A stretch of DNA of 64,000 bases. Source: Rhizophagus clarus (Eukaryota; Glomeromycota; Glomeromycetes; Glomerales; Glomeraceae). The DNA lies in NCBI GenBank assembly GCA_015698045.1, contig BLAL01000160.1:1-64000 (forward strand), given 5' to 3'. Made by a program: the position numbers and the translations under genes. Numbering within the stretch: the stretch's first letter is position 1; every line of letters begins with the position of its first letter. The notes beneath the pieces are model-generated. The model saw only the letters and a program-made list of their open reading frames with translations. It searched no databases and was not told where the DNA came from. Shown here piece by piece: positions 1 through 12,066 of this stretch.

Positions 1-367
1 CTTTGTGGCGTGTTCTTTTTTTGTTTTGATATTTTTTATTTATAATAATATAAATAATAATGCATTTAAATCACAACTCTGGCACTAAATAAAATTATTA
101 AGACATTTTTTGAATATTATCTTGAATGCCAAATTGATATGATGATAATGTTAAATTCATATTGCAGAAATAAAAAAAAAATTGTTCAATATGGAAGTCA
201 GTAATTTGATGGCTGTTTAAAATCTAAGGTTTCTGTTAAGATTGTTTGTTTCTTTACTATAAAAATGCTGATCAATAACTTTTAGTTCAGTAAAAATTAT
301 TAATTTGTATAATAAATTCCTTTTATTCAGCAATAAATTTTTGAAGTTCAAATAATTTTGACATTTA

Positions 368-690
368 ATTTTAATTTATAAATATCCAGATGTTCAAAGC
401 ACGCCTTAGCAAAATTTTGCCAATTGTCATACAACTGAAATTTAACGCGTCTACTGGATTTTCTACAGATTCTACCCAATCACGATGTTGTCGTAAAAAT
501 TTTTAATATAAAAAATGCTTGCTCGATCTGTAAGCAATAAATTTTTAAATAATGGAAGATTAAATTCTTACGGGATTATAATCGGGAGAATAAGATGGCA
601 AAAACTCAAGTCGTATTCCTTTCTCCTCACAAATATTCTGCAAACGCTGACTTTTATGTATAGATACATTATCTAAGATTAAAACGCTAT
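368..690 (-). pseudogene. Tc1/mariner-type DDE transposase, C-terminal fragment
   Basis: Read on the minus strand from about 690, the frame gives VLILDN, then SIHKSQRLQ, then EFLPSYSPDYNP. This is the second-catalytic-Asp and third-acidic-residue region of the DDE_3 (Tc1/mariner, IS630-like) endonuclease fold. A GTAAGA...TTACAG intron (about 524-569) appears to interrupt the gene right after DYNP. After it come IEQAFFILK and, after a one-base slip in an A/T run, LRQHRDWVESVENPVDALNF up to a stop near 370. The N-terminal DNA-binding half is not visible at 700-1020, where I see only AT-rich sequence. Known for the family: cut-and-paste transposition into TA sites. Inference: a dead remnant, broken by loss of the 5' half and at least one frameshift. 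The family call is firm because the D-N and SPDYNP-I-E motifs are both present. Confidence 0.8.
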
Positions 691-1129
691 ACTAGTTATT
701 TAACTAAATAAAATATTAAATAAAAATATTTATTATAGTCTATGTGGTTTATATTTCGCTTCGAAAAATGGTAAACAAGTTGGGAAGAAAAAGAGATGGT
801 TAACGCGGCACAATAAAAAATCAATAATCTACGTACAACGCGAAATCAGGTCACATGAATTATTAGCAGAGTGGTGGCGCTATGATATATTGTAATCTTT
901 ATTATCATAAAGGAATAAAAACATATCAATGTTATCACGGTCTTTTATGTGATATGTACTGTATTTATGAAAAAAGATGGAGTTTTAAAGAGCTAGCAAT
1001 GTTTCTTCCGCTAACGGGAAGGAATTTCTAGATCTTCTGTAATAACATCTAACTCCTTAACCTTTTCTTTGATATTTGCGCTTTCAGTTTCAACCCCAGA
1101 CTATTTTGAAGGCATTTTTCTGGAGAATT

Positions 1130-1831
1130 CTATTATTTATCTAGTGAAGTTTCAGATAATTTTGTAAAATCGATGGCTGAAACGTATCGCTTAAGATTCT
1201 CTTTAAAAACCACCTCACGTGATATGAAATTGTTTACTTCCTCGTCGGTAGGATCTGGAACTGTTCCGTATATCCACTTTAATAGAAAAAAAATTTAAAT
1301 CATTAATCATTGTAATAAAACAACAACATAACGATATGAATATCGATCACCTTTCTACAATTTGTCGAAATTCTTTTACTAATGTTGAAAGTACATTTTT
1401 CAATTGATATCGATAGTCGGAAAATGATTTACGATATCGTTCGTTAATTGACTTCGCCACGCTTTGATAAGCATCATGCCCAAAAATTTTTGTGTTATTT
1501 AATCAAACGCATGATCGGGCAGATTTCTAGTTCGCAAAAAAAGGCATTTCATTTCTTCGTCAATAAGACGATAATTATCCTAAACAGTAATAATATCAAA
1601 TAATACATAATACATCAGTAATTCTGTGTAATAACGATTGTTCTTAATTGGTAAGAATGTAACAACCAAATAAGAAATGGATTTTACGTTGTCAGATGGT
1701 GACGAAGTCGAGGTGGTTAGTGGCAAATTTGTTGATGGCTGCTTCGTCGAGGCATCAAGCATTTTGTTTGCCAGATGTAGTACACTTGGATGTAAGACCA
1801 ACCAATTGCAAATTTGCAATTGATTGGTCAT
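1130..1831 (-). pseudogene. Decayed multi-exon gene of unknown family
   Basis: The minus strand holds consecutive coding-like pieces. The first (1831 down to about 1680) starts MTNQLQICNW and continues through ASTKQPSTN to TSTSSPSDN. A second (about 1570-1490) reads DNYRLIDEEMKCLFLRTRNLP. A third (about 1475-1345) reads AKSINERYRKSFSDYRYQLK followed by NVLSTLVKEFRQIV. A fourth (about 1275-1140) reads WIYGTVPDPTDEE, then NNFISREVVFKENLKRYVSA, and ends ETSLDK before a stop. AG acceptors fit the joins, but the reading phases do not all agree and at least one frameshift is needed. I do not recognise a domain. It could be a host-gene fragment or an accessory gene of the neighbouring transposon. 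The composition (charged, with amphipathic helices) argues that it was once a real protein. Confidence 0.4.
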
Positions 1832-1924
1832 TGCGCCAAATTGAACCGGAATTTCTTCTTCACTCTCTAGAAGTAATATTAAATGAGAATAAAATTATAT
1901 TCATTAATTATGTTCAGATTTTAT

Positions 1925-2140
1925 GTTTTTACCGCTTTCATCATTTTCATTTTCTTCTTGTTCTTTATCTTTCTCTCTCCTATCCCCTCCTCTCTCTCTC
2001 TTTCTCTCTCTCTCCTCTTCTTTTCTCTTTTTCCTTCTCTCTTTTCTCTCTTTATCTCTCCTCTCCATCTCTTTCTTCTCATTTTCTCTTCTTTCTTTTT
2101 CAATATTTCTTTCTTCTTGCTCTGGAAGCATATCTTCATT
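1925..2140. repeat. CT-rich low-complexity tract (TC/TTTC/TCTCC)n
   Basis: About 200 bases of almost pure pyrimidine on the plus strand, dominated by TCTC and TTTC runs. It creates long spurious open frames on both strands (Ser/Leu/Phe-rich on plus, Glu/Lys/Arg-rich on minus) that are not genes. Confidence 0.9.
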
Positions 2141-2196
2141 ATAACGAAGTAAATTTAGTTTTAAATAAATTCGCGAGAAAATATCATTTCAATTGA

Positions 2197-2640
2197 ATAA
2201 ATAAAACAATTATTATAACGTATTTACCAAAAATAATTCTGTTCCATATCATCATCTTGTCTATTATTACCTTTCCATATCTACATCTTGTCCAATGTAA
2301 ATTATCTTGTTCATGTTCACTTCCTTCCTCTCTCCTTTCATCTCTTTCCTTATTATAATCACGTGGAAGAGTGGCAACATATGTACGAATATTTTTGTAG
2401 TCTTTGCAGCTTTTGTTGCCTTGTCTTTAGGTATCATTATAATAGTATTAGGCGCAATATATATAAATTTTAAATCAAAAATATAATATTATTACCTTTT
2501 TCTGTTACTCCTCTGCGTTAGTCATGATAAAACAAACAAGATGGTACTTATCGGTATTGTGCTAGTAGCAACGTAAAGAAAATAGGTGATTCGTCACGTA
2601 AAGAAATAGGTGATTCCTGACGAAACGAATATAGCATCAT
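2197..2640. other. Non-coding spacer
   Basis: AT-rich spacer with pyrimidine-rich stretches. A near-duplicate of about 27 bases (AGAAATAGGTGATTC with flanks) occurs at roughly 2575-2630. No gene is seen. Confidence 0.6.
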
Positions 2641-4800
2641 CTTTATTTATTTATAGAGATTTCTCCTAATATTAAGAAAAAATTACATCGTGACCGCAGC
2701 ACATAAAAGGAAATTGGTTAGCATTCTCGAAAAAAACGTTCATGGTTACATTAAATCTTGGATAGTGATCGGAGAATTTGTTAATGGGTTACATCGATTC
2801 TTTATGACGAAAATTTGGGAAATTTGACGTCTTAACGTGTTACATGTAAAGAATTATATATGAGTATCGTAACTGTAGGACATAACGGAATTTGACCAAC
2901 AAAATTTTCAAATTATTGGAATAATTGATCGGGAAATCCTTAATGGGTATATTAGCTCTTGTCCACAGAACATTAATGGTAATTTCGAGCAATATTTAAC
3001 GGTTACAAGTAAAGAAACTTTATATGAATATCGTGATCGCAGGACATAAACAGATTTTCGGGATAATTGATCAGGAGAAAAAATTTGTTAATGGTTACAT
3101 AATCAGGGTTGAAGAATTATACTGTACGTACTATATTATGCTGTCCTAATACTTAAATAGAGTACATTTTTTCATATGTTAATATATTATATATTTATTT
3201 TAATAATTAGGATTGTTCTTTTAATCTAATCTAAATAGAAAAAATATTATATTAAATATTTAACAGTGCAATATTAATGCAATGTTTACAGTACATTGAT
3301 GAAATTTGGGCAATGGAAAAATTGCGGTTACATGTAAGGTGATCGCAGGACATAAATAGAAATTTAGATCAAAAAATTGGTCGGAAAAATTTTGTCAACA
3401 GTTCTGTTGATTCTTTATCTGCAAAAGATCTTTATTTGCAGTACATTGGTGGAATCTAGGGTAATGATCTGAAAAATTTGACATGAATATCGTGGTCGCA
3501 ATAAATAAATAGAAATTTAGATCAATAATTGATCGGAAAAAATTATTAATGGTTACATTGATTTTTTATCTGCAGCGCATTGATAGAATTCAGGGGTTAT
3601 CTGAAAAATTTGACATGATATCGTGATCGCAAGATATAAACGGATTTTCAGGATAATTGATCAGGAGAAAAAATTTGTTAATGTTTACATAATCAGGGTT
3701 GAAGAATTATACTGTACGTACTATATTACTATGCTGTCCTAATACTTAAATAGAGTACATTTTCATATGTTTAATATATTATATATTTATTTAATAATTA
3801 GGATTGATAATAAATTATTAACTATTCTTTTAATCTTAATAGAAAAAAATATTATATTAAATATTTAACAGTACATATTAGTGCAATGTATACAGTAAAT
3901 TGATGAAATTTTGGGAAATGGAAAAATTGCGGTTACATGTAAGGTGATCGCAGGACATGAACAGAAATTTAGATCAACAAATTGATCAGAAAAAAATTTT
4001 GTCAACAGTTTTGTTGATTCTTTATCTGCAAAAGATCTTTATCTGCAGCACATTTGTGGAATCTAGGGTAATGATCTGAAAAATTTGGCATGAATATCGT
4101 GGTCGCAATAAATAAATAGAATTTAGATCAATAATTGACCGGAAAAAAATTGTTAATGATTACATTGATTTTTTATCTGCAGCGCATTGATAGAATTCAG
4201 GGGTAATCTGAAAAATTTGACGTGAATATCGTGATCGCAGGACATAAACGGATTTTCGGATAATTGATCAGGAGAAAATTTGTTATGGTTACATAATCAG
4301 GGTGAAGAATTATACTGTACGTACTATATTATGCTGTCCTAATACTTAAATAGAGTACATTTTTCATAAGTTAATATATTATATATTTATTTTAATAATT
4401 AGGATTGATAATAAATATTAACTATTCTTTTAATCTTAATAGAAAAAATATTATATTAAATATTTAACAGTGCAATATTAGTGCAATGTAAAGTAAATTG
4501 ATGAAATTTTGGGAAATGGAAAAATTGCGGTTACATGTAAGGTGATCGCAGGACATGAACAGAAATTTAGATCAAAAAATTGATCAGAAAAAAATTTTGT
4601 CAACAGTTCTGTTGATTCTTTATCTGCAAAAGATCTTATCTGCAGCACATTGGTGGAATCTAGGGTAATGATCTGAAAAATTTGACATGAATATCGTGGT
4701 CGCGATAAATAAATGGAAATTTAGATCAATAATTGATCAGGAAAAAAAATTGTTAATGGTTACATTGATTTTATCTGCAGCGCATTGACAGAATTTGTTA
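2640..4800 (+). repeat. Nested tandem repeat array, forward orientation
   Basis: A subrepeat of roughly 100-180 bases recurs about eleven times. Each copy carries a version of ATCGTGATCGCAGGACATAA (for example near 3032, 3340, 3623, 3942, 4230 and 4541) next to a GGTTACATGTAA block. These are organised into a higher-order unit of about 590-605 bases: the block beginning AATCAGGGTTGAAGAATTA occurs near 3101, 3691 and 4295. Copies differ by many small indels, so the array is old. The same subrepeat occurs in reverse orientation at 5600-6460. Confidence 0.85.
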
Positions 4801-5600
4801 CATTAGTTCTCTATCTCGGAATTATGTAATGAAGTTTAAAAAAAACTTTTCAAGTTGTTGACCCAAATTTCCTTTTATATAGTGCAGTCATGATATCACA
4901 GTCGTAATATTATAAAAAAATTTACTTTGTGCTTTTTTCCCAAAGAATTCAATTGATATTTTTTTTAAAGTTTGACTGTCCATATCTTATCAGTTACATA
5001 TAAAAATACCACATCTCAGATCAGAGTTTTTAGATTTCTAATAAAAAAAAGATAGAAAGAAAATGTCCTCTCCCAACCTAGTAGAGAAGAAACAGGTATA
5101 AAAAAAAAATACCTGGTATATAATTCATTAAATAACGTATGATAATATTCAAATAGTTTCTTTCATATATAGATAATATGATATTGATCTCGTTAGACGA
5201 TCTAATAAAAGAACAAACCCGATCGAACGATCTTCTCCAGACCAACATTAAAAAGAAACGGAAATGTCCATCTCGTAACAACCGAGCGAAGACCATGGGA
5301 GACTGGGCTCGGATGGTGAAAAAAGTATGATCATTTGATTCTTTAATATTTTGTGATAATTTGAAATATTTAACACTTTAAAATTATTTGTTAGAATTGA
5401 TATTGCCATTATATGAAATTAATATCTCATTAATATTATATCCACCTTCTTTCAATTTATTTCAATAAAAAAATAAATCTTATGTAATTTTATAATTGTA
5501 TATATCCGTAAAGCTCACAACTAGTGATTTTATCATAATAATTGATTGTAATAATTTAAAATCATAAAAATCAAAATTTCATATAAACTGGAACACGAAT
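4801..5600. other. Unique core between two opposed repeat arrays
   Basis: About 800 bases without the subrepeat, slightly richer in GC near 5180-5310. A short minus-strand frame (5296 down to 5078) has no recognisable domain and is probably chance. It is the spacer of the foldback-like arrangement formed by the arrays on either side. Confidence 0.5.
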
Positions 5601-6460
5601 TGCTAACAATTTTTTTCTGATCATTTGTCTTGTCTAAATGTGCTGCGATCACGATATTCTTAAAATGTAATGTCAATTTTTCAGAAAAGCTTTGTTAACC
5701 AATTTCCGTTATGTCTAGCAGCCTATATAAATTTCTTTACATGTAATCGTCAAAACATCAATCCTAAATTCAAGAGCTTTGTTAACCCAAATTTCTATAG
5801 TTACGATGTTGTTCATTATATAATTCATTAGTTAATGTAACTAACTATTAACAAATTTTTTTTCCGATCAATTATCCCAAAATTCGATGATCTAAATTTC
5901 CGCTTATGTCCTGCAGTCACAATATTCATATAAATTCCTTTACATATAACCGTTAAAGAAGTCAACTCTTCAGATCATTGCCTCAAAACTTCGTTAATGC
6001 ATTGTAAGTAAAGAACTAATGTAGCCATTAAGAAAATTTCTGATCAATTCAAATTTTCGTTTATGTCCCGCGGTCACAATATTCATACAAAATTTCTTTG
6101 CATGTCGATTTTCCCCAAAATTTAAGAAATTAGTAATCTAAATTTCTGTTTATGTTCTGCAGTCACGCACGATATTCATACAAATTTCTTTGCATGTAAC
6201 TGTTGTTAACACGTCAATTTTAGATCATTTTCCCCAAGATTTCCATTAATGTACTGTGATCCAAGAACTAATGTAACCATTGACAATTTTTTTTTCTCGA
6301 AATTTCAATATAAATTTCCGTTTATAAATTTCCGTTTATGTCCTGCGGTCACGATTTCATACAAATTTCTTTACATGTAACCAGATCATTGCCCAAAATT
6401 TCCGTTAATGAGAAATTTGTTAACCCAAAATTTCTGTTTATGTGCTGCGGTCGTGATACT
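5600..6460 (-). repeat. Tandem subrepeat array, reverse orientation
   Basis: Reverse complement of the subrepeat at 2640-4800. Copies of GTCCTGCGGTCACGATATTC or close variants lie near 5640, 5916, 6066, 6153, 6340 and 6443, each followed by TACAAATTTCTTTACATGTAA-like sequence (ACATGTAA core). Together with the forward array it makes a long, imperfect inverted repeat. Confidence 0.8.
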
Positions 6461-6577
6461 ATGATTTCCAATTAAAAATATTATAAAAGCAGTTAATGAA
6501 TTAAATACACAAACGCGCATGGACATTTTTTAAATTTACTCATTTTATTATTCCTTATTATAATTATTATCATAGCC

Positions 6578-9500
6578 ATGTTACGAAATAAACCTCGAAA
6601 AGCGAATATTGCTACATTACCTTTTCGTATCCGTAATAATTTTAGAAGGTTGCCCAACAGATTTTTATTATCAGATAATGATGACAATGAAAAAATGGTA
6701 CAAAAAGATTTTGAAGATGATAATATTAGCGGCGAAGAGTATAATGAATATGACGACGGAGATGATGATTTAGAACAACGAAGCGATGATGATCATATAG
6801 AACAGCGAAGCGATAATGGTGATGATTTAGAACAACGAAGCGATGATGATCATATAGAACAGCGAAGCGATAATGGTGATGATTTAGAACAACGAAGCGA
6901 TGATGATCATATAGAACAGCGAAGCGATAATGGTGATGATTTAGAACAATGAAGCGATGATGATCATATAGAACAGCGAAGCGATAATGGTGATGATTTA
7001 GAATAACGAAGCGATGATGATCATATAGAACAGCGAAGCGATAATGGTGATGATTTAGAATAACGAAGCAATGATGATCATTTAGAACAACGAAGCGATA
7101 ATGATCATTTAGAATAACAAAACGATAATGATGATGATTTAGAACAACGAAGCAATAATGAAGAAGGTGATACCAACATGATTTCAACATCATCAGAGAA
7201 TGAAACAGAAAGCGATTATATAATGTTCTTAGAAAGTGATGAAGAATATGAAACAATGTCGTCAGATAATGAAGAAAGACATGATTCTGATATCTCAGAA
7301 GAAAAGCTATTCGTTGATGAAGCATTGGCTAAAGATAAGTTACCATCTTATGATGGTGATTTTGCTCCATATTTTCAAAATTTAACTACTGCTGCCTTAT
7401 TTTGTTGGATTTATAAGCATAATATTTCAACAAATGCATATGAAGATCTTGTTGACATTATCATGAGACCAGAATTTAATAGAGATCATATTGTAAAGAA
7501 TATTCGGAGATTTCGAGCATGGAGGGAGCGTCTTCCTCTTCCCTCAATATCAGCAAAATCTATCTCAATTTCATCAAAAAAAAACACCATCAACTTTAAA
7601 GGATTCAAAGATGGCATATCAACTTTCAATAAGTGATATCATTTGGAATGTTCTTAACAACCCATCACTATTAAAGGAAATGTATTTTGGTGCTGGTGTC
7701 GATTCAAAAACAAAATCTGAGTACTGGCATGGTACCTTATGGGCAGAGTCACCTCTTTTCGGTCAAGAACAATTAATGATATCAGGGGGTAATTATTTAT
7801 TAAATGCAAGCTGATGGTAGAGAGGCGAAGCAATAAAGTACAAGAGACTAACATTTTTTTCATATGTATATAATAGAGATATACCAATGCGGCAATTTTG
7901 TTTACTATTACGACAATGAGCGAAAACTTGGCAGATTGAGAGCGATATTATTAAATGAAGAGAACCAACAGTATCGGCTGAGAATCCAAAAAGTTCTAGA
8001 TTATAGTGACTTGCCTGGAACTTTTAAGGGAGAATTAAGACAAAATCGCTCTCTTTCCGGAGAAGTTTGGTTACAAGATGAACCATTCTTGACAATAACA
8101 ACATCACAAATTTCAGAAAAGGTTGCTGCAGATACACTACGAATTACTGAAATACTTTATAAACATCATACACACTGGCACATTCGTGATGCAACGTTCT
8201 CTTATCAACATCCTTCAGAATATATTTCCATAAGGCAGCCACCATCTCCAACAATTCCGGTTTATAAGCTGTTTTTGGACATATACTACGATGATTTTGG
8301 AACATTTAGGAATGTTTATCATTCGTTAGGAGGTGTTTATGTGCAGTTTGGAAATATGCCTGCCCGTCAAAGAAAGTTGCTCAAAAATCACTTTGTTCTC
8401 GGGTTTGTTCCTTTCGGTGGTAATTTCAATGAATTCATGTTGCCATTTATTTCTGAAATGAAAGAATTCGAACAAGGAAAATTAATGGAAGTGAATGGCC
8501 AAGATGCTTGGGTGATAGCCAGTTTAGGTGTCATAACTGCTGATTTACCACAAGGGAATGACATGTGTGGTGTATTACGACATAATGCCAATAAAGGTTG
8601 CCGCACTTGTACAGCCTCTCGAGAATCACTTACCAACTTCTCTCAGGATGTACCAGCAACATCAAGATATCATCACATCACTGACGATCAATTTAAAGAG
8701 ATATTTAACGAACCTGCTACCACAAGGCAAAGACGACTTTGTACTGAGTTTGGACTAAGAACAAGGCCTAGCATTTTGGATAGGCTGCTAAGAGAAAGGC
8801 ATCTACAGACACCTCAAGATGTATATCATGCAACTGCTGGGAAGATTGGACGACTTCTTAAATTAACGTATGATCTTTGAATTTAATTAACTTTAGCTAG
8901 ATATGTAACGAACAAAATCTTTTAATAAAGCTTTTTGATTTCCACAGGTGCGAATTATTTTCACAAAAAGGAGAGGACGAGTTTATCAAAGCCTGGAAGA
9001 ACTTTGAGAAACCAAAAAAATGGTCTCGTTTGCCAAATCCAATTAGTCACAATGCTAGTTTCATGATGTCTGACTATCTTAGGCTTGCTATGATAATGCC
9101 TTTTATACTTAATAGTTTTTTTAGAAACATCAAGCTTAAAGGAAAATGAATCCAGAAGCATTCTGCGACGAATTCAAGAATCACGCATTAACATGGCGAA
9201 AAATGTAATAATTGCTTGTTGGGTATATGTAGCAAAAACAATGAGGATGGTTTTTGAAAGCAAGTTTACATTAGATTCGTATGACGAATTACAAAAATGC
9301 CTTGAAGAAGAAATGAAAATTCTTCCAAAGGTACAATTATTCATAATTCTTATATAATTTTTATTTTTTATTTATCAATATATAAAATATTATTTAATAA
9401 TGTGGCTTTAGGTTTTCCCTGAATTTGCTAACTTACCAAACCTGCATATCAATATCCACTTGCTGGTGCATGCAAGGACTTATGGTACTCTTATAAACAC

Positions 9501-10380
9501 TCAAGTTGGTATCAAAGAGATGGTGCATCGGATCTTTAAAGCAATGGTACCACGAACAAATTGCAAGAATATCGAGCTAGACTTGTTAAAGCGGTATACT
9601 ACGCTCTTTGCAATTCGTCATTTAGTAGATGGAGGCGCAGATCAAAGATTATCACAACCTTGTAGAGGTTTCGCTACTATGTCCTCAAATTTTAGAAATT
9701 TATTGACTAATTGGTATATTACTAAAGACAAGGTATCAAATGAACAAGAACCGGAAGAAAATGAAGAAGGTTTGTATTACAATTTTATAATAATAATATT
9801 TCCGCAATTATTAACGTAATTTTATTTATATAGCGATTTCATCTCCAGTGGATTTTATTACAAATATTATCTTAAAGAGGAGCTTGTCCCGTCAGGATCG
9901 TGAAAATATCATGAAAAATTTGCCAAATTTCAAATCTGAGCTGCTTCTTTCATTTATGGACATTGGACAAAAGTCAGCTCTTATATATTCTCAAATGGGC
10001 TGGTATGAATTGGCGACATACACTATGGAAGAAAGCGATGGCGTCTTTTCCAAAGTACATCTTCATATTGGTGACGTCGTGTCGTAACAATACACGAGGA
10101 AGACAGTGGTGAATGTTATGCGATTATAAAAGGGATCTTCAAATACAAAGGCAATGATGATAAATATTATACCTTTATTACAATTGATTGGTTTGACAAT
10201 ATTAACAGAATTCACAACGTATTAAAATGTCCTCTTTTTCGCATTCAGACAAGTCAAGACATTCGCTGGAGAAGAATCTTCCCGATATCAATAATTGACC
10301 ACGTACAGAAAGTTCACTTTGTCTATGATACGAAAATTGATTTGTGGATAAAAAATAATTATTATTTTACGGCTATATAG
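6578..10380 (+). pseudogene. CMC/Plavaka-like DNA transposase, decayed, at least 4 exons
   Basis: A long transposase-like gene read in pieces. N-terminus (6578-7160): acidic region dominated by a 57-bp repeat. Next (7178-7636) comes a globular segment with ALFCWIYKHNISTNAYEDLV, then MAYQLSISDIIWNVLNN and YFGAGVDSKTKSEYWHGTLW (7611-7790). The core (7864-8866) has VYKLFLDIYYDDFG and then DLPQGNDMCGVLRHNANKGC followed by RTC. Introns: about 8867-8947, 9331-9411 and 9766-9833, all GT...AG. The C-terminus (9848-10380) reads GECYAIIKGIF, YYTFITIDWFD and IDHVQKVHFVYD before TAG at 10378, a BAH-like tail. The layout resembles the fungal Plavaka branch of the CACTA/CMC superfamily; this is from memory of the family, not a search. 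It is broken by CGA-to-TGA and CAA-to-TAA stops within the 57-bp repeats, and by frameshifts near 7590, 7810, 9118 and 10080. Flanking terminal repeats were not found. Confidence 0.55.
6764..7160 (+). repeat. 57-bp in-frame tandem repeat inside the transposase N-terminus
   Basis: A 57-bp unit starts at 6764, 6821, 6878, 6935, 6992 and 7049, then decays to about 7160. Each unit encodes 19 residues of the type DDLEQRSDDDHIEQRSDNG. Unit length is a multiple of three, so copy number can change without breaking the frame. In later copies the CGA or CAA codon is converted to TGA or TAA by a single C-to-T change. The antisense strand shows a long His/Tyr-rich frame that is only its shadow. Confidence 0.9.
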
Positions 10381-11060
10381 CTTTATTAGTAATATTATGT
10401 TAATAAATTTACAATATAAATATAAGTTTATACTACGTTTACTCATTAAATTCATTATTGTTTTAACAATATCAAAATGATACAGTATCTTTTTTTATTA
10501 AATAAATGCAACAATATCGTTTTGATATCGTTATGGTATCATGACCGGTCCATTACTTATCACGTGATAACGTGACTTTGTATTGATTATCCAATCAAAA
10601 TCATTGTTTGTTTGTTAAAACATTCGCACGACGGTTATTTCTACTCCATTCTCTACATTTTACTGTAATAACTTACATTTTAATATTGTCAGTCTATTTA
10701 AAATATTTCTTAATAATATTAACAATCATATACGCGTCTATTTTTTATTCCGGCGTAATCTCAACATTGAAAAATAGTTTATTCGACATCTTGACAGGTA
10801 CGAAACAAAAAGTTATTTATAATAATATTAATTGTTTTACAAATTTTAGCTCTCGCTGTGCAAATATTATTTAGAAATATTTTTTAACAATATAACAGAA
10901 ATTCGGGATGTATTTTTTTATTTATTTATCTATTTATTATTATTTTTTTTTAAAAAAGAAAAATTTTTTAATAGTAGTGTATAATAATATTTGCGACGAA
11001 ATTCGGACGAAATTTGGAATGTGCGCAAAGAAAGTTTCGGTATAGTATTATTTCCCCTCT
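10381..11060. other. AT-rich spacer downstream of the transposase
   Basis: No coding signal recognised. Short motifs with ATATCGTT and GATATCG (about 10480-10545) resemble the ATATCGTCACG motifs that become frequent further right, so this may be the start of the transposon's subterminal region. Confidence 0.4.
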
Positions 11061-11800
11061 TTTTTATACTTGGGAATGCGATTGTTCTAGCGTCATAATG
11101 ATATCGTCACGTTGTTTTATATTAGCATTCGGAAAGAGAGATGTCTAAATAATTTACCAGGCACGACCGTATCTTTAATTTCGCAGAAACTTGCGTCGTA
11201 ATCAGAAACTTATTATCAATTCAACATTTTAAACAAGTTTCAAGATAATATTAGTGTCATAACGATATCGTCACGTTGTTTTATGTTAACCATCCGGTGA
11301 GAGAGATGCGAAACTTAATATTTTTTTTTTTTTTTGTAAAAATATATGAATTTTCTTTTTTTCTTTTCTTTTTTTTTTGTAAGGAACGTTATAATAACGT
11401 TTCTTCTGTTTCTTTTAGGTTCATCAATTCAACATTTTTAACAAGTTTCAATATAATATTAGTGTCATAACGATATCGTCACGTTGTTTTATGTTAACCA
11501 TCCGGTGAGAGAGATGCGAAACTTAATATTTTTTTTTTTTTTTTTTTTTTTTTGTAAGAAATGTTATATGAATTTTCTTTTTTCTTTTCTTTTTCTTTTT
11601 TTTTGTAAGGAACGTTATAATAACATTTTTTCTGTTTCTTTTAGGTTCAAGTGTTTCGGCTTAATTTAATCAGGTACGATCGTAACTTTAATTTCGCAGA
11701 GCTTGCGCCATAATCCAGACACTCTAATTCAACATTTTTAACAAGTTTCAATATAATATTAGTGTTGAACCGATATCGTCACGTTATTTTATGTCATCCT
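11060..11800 (+). repeat. Tandem repeat, about 208-bp unit
   Basis: The block TCATAACGATATCGTCACG followed by TTGTTTTATGTTAACCATCC and GAGAGAGATGCGAAACTTAA occurs at about 11254 and again about 11464, each preceded by TCAATTCAACATTT and ending in a T-run. Diverged partial copies lie at 11088 and 11760. The T-rich segments give artificial open frames. Confidence 0.8.
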
Positions 11801-12066
11801 ATCCAGAGATAGGGATATTCTTCCTTTAATTACCGTAATTCACAATATTTAACAATTAAATAACAATTAAAACATCATAATTGTCATAATTGCATTATAA
11901 AAAATATATATATATTAATTAATTAATAAACAAATTAATTTAAACCAATTAAAATTAATTTAATTTATTGAATGTATCTACTACGTTTCATTATCATCCT
12001 GATACAGTTTAAATGTCGTCACGATATTTCAATAAAATATTTAGCGATCTTAATGATACCATAATG

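Noticed and set aside
1696-2196. Open frames of 166, 89, 75, 73 and 72 codons on both strands
   Set aside because: All arise from the CT-rich low-complexity tract; composition is only Ser/Leu/Phe or Glu/Lys/Arg.
6726-7325. 199-codon minus-strand frame rich in His and Tyr
   Set aside because: Antisense shadow of the 57-bp repeat in the transposase N-terminus.
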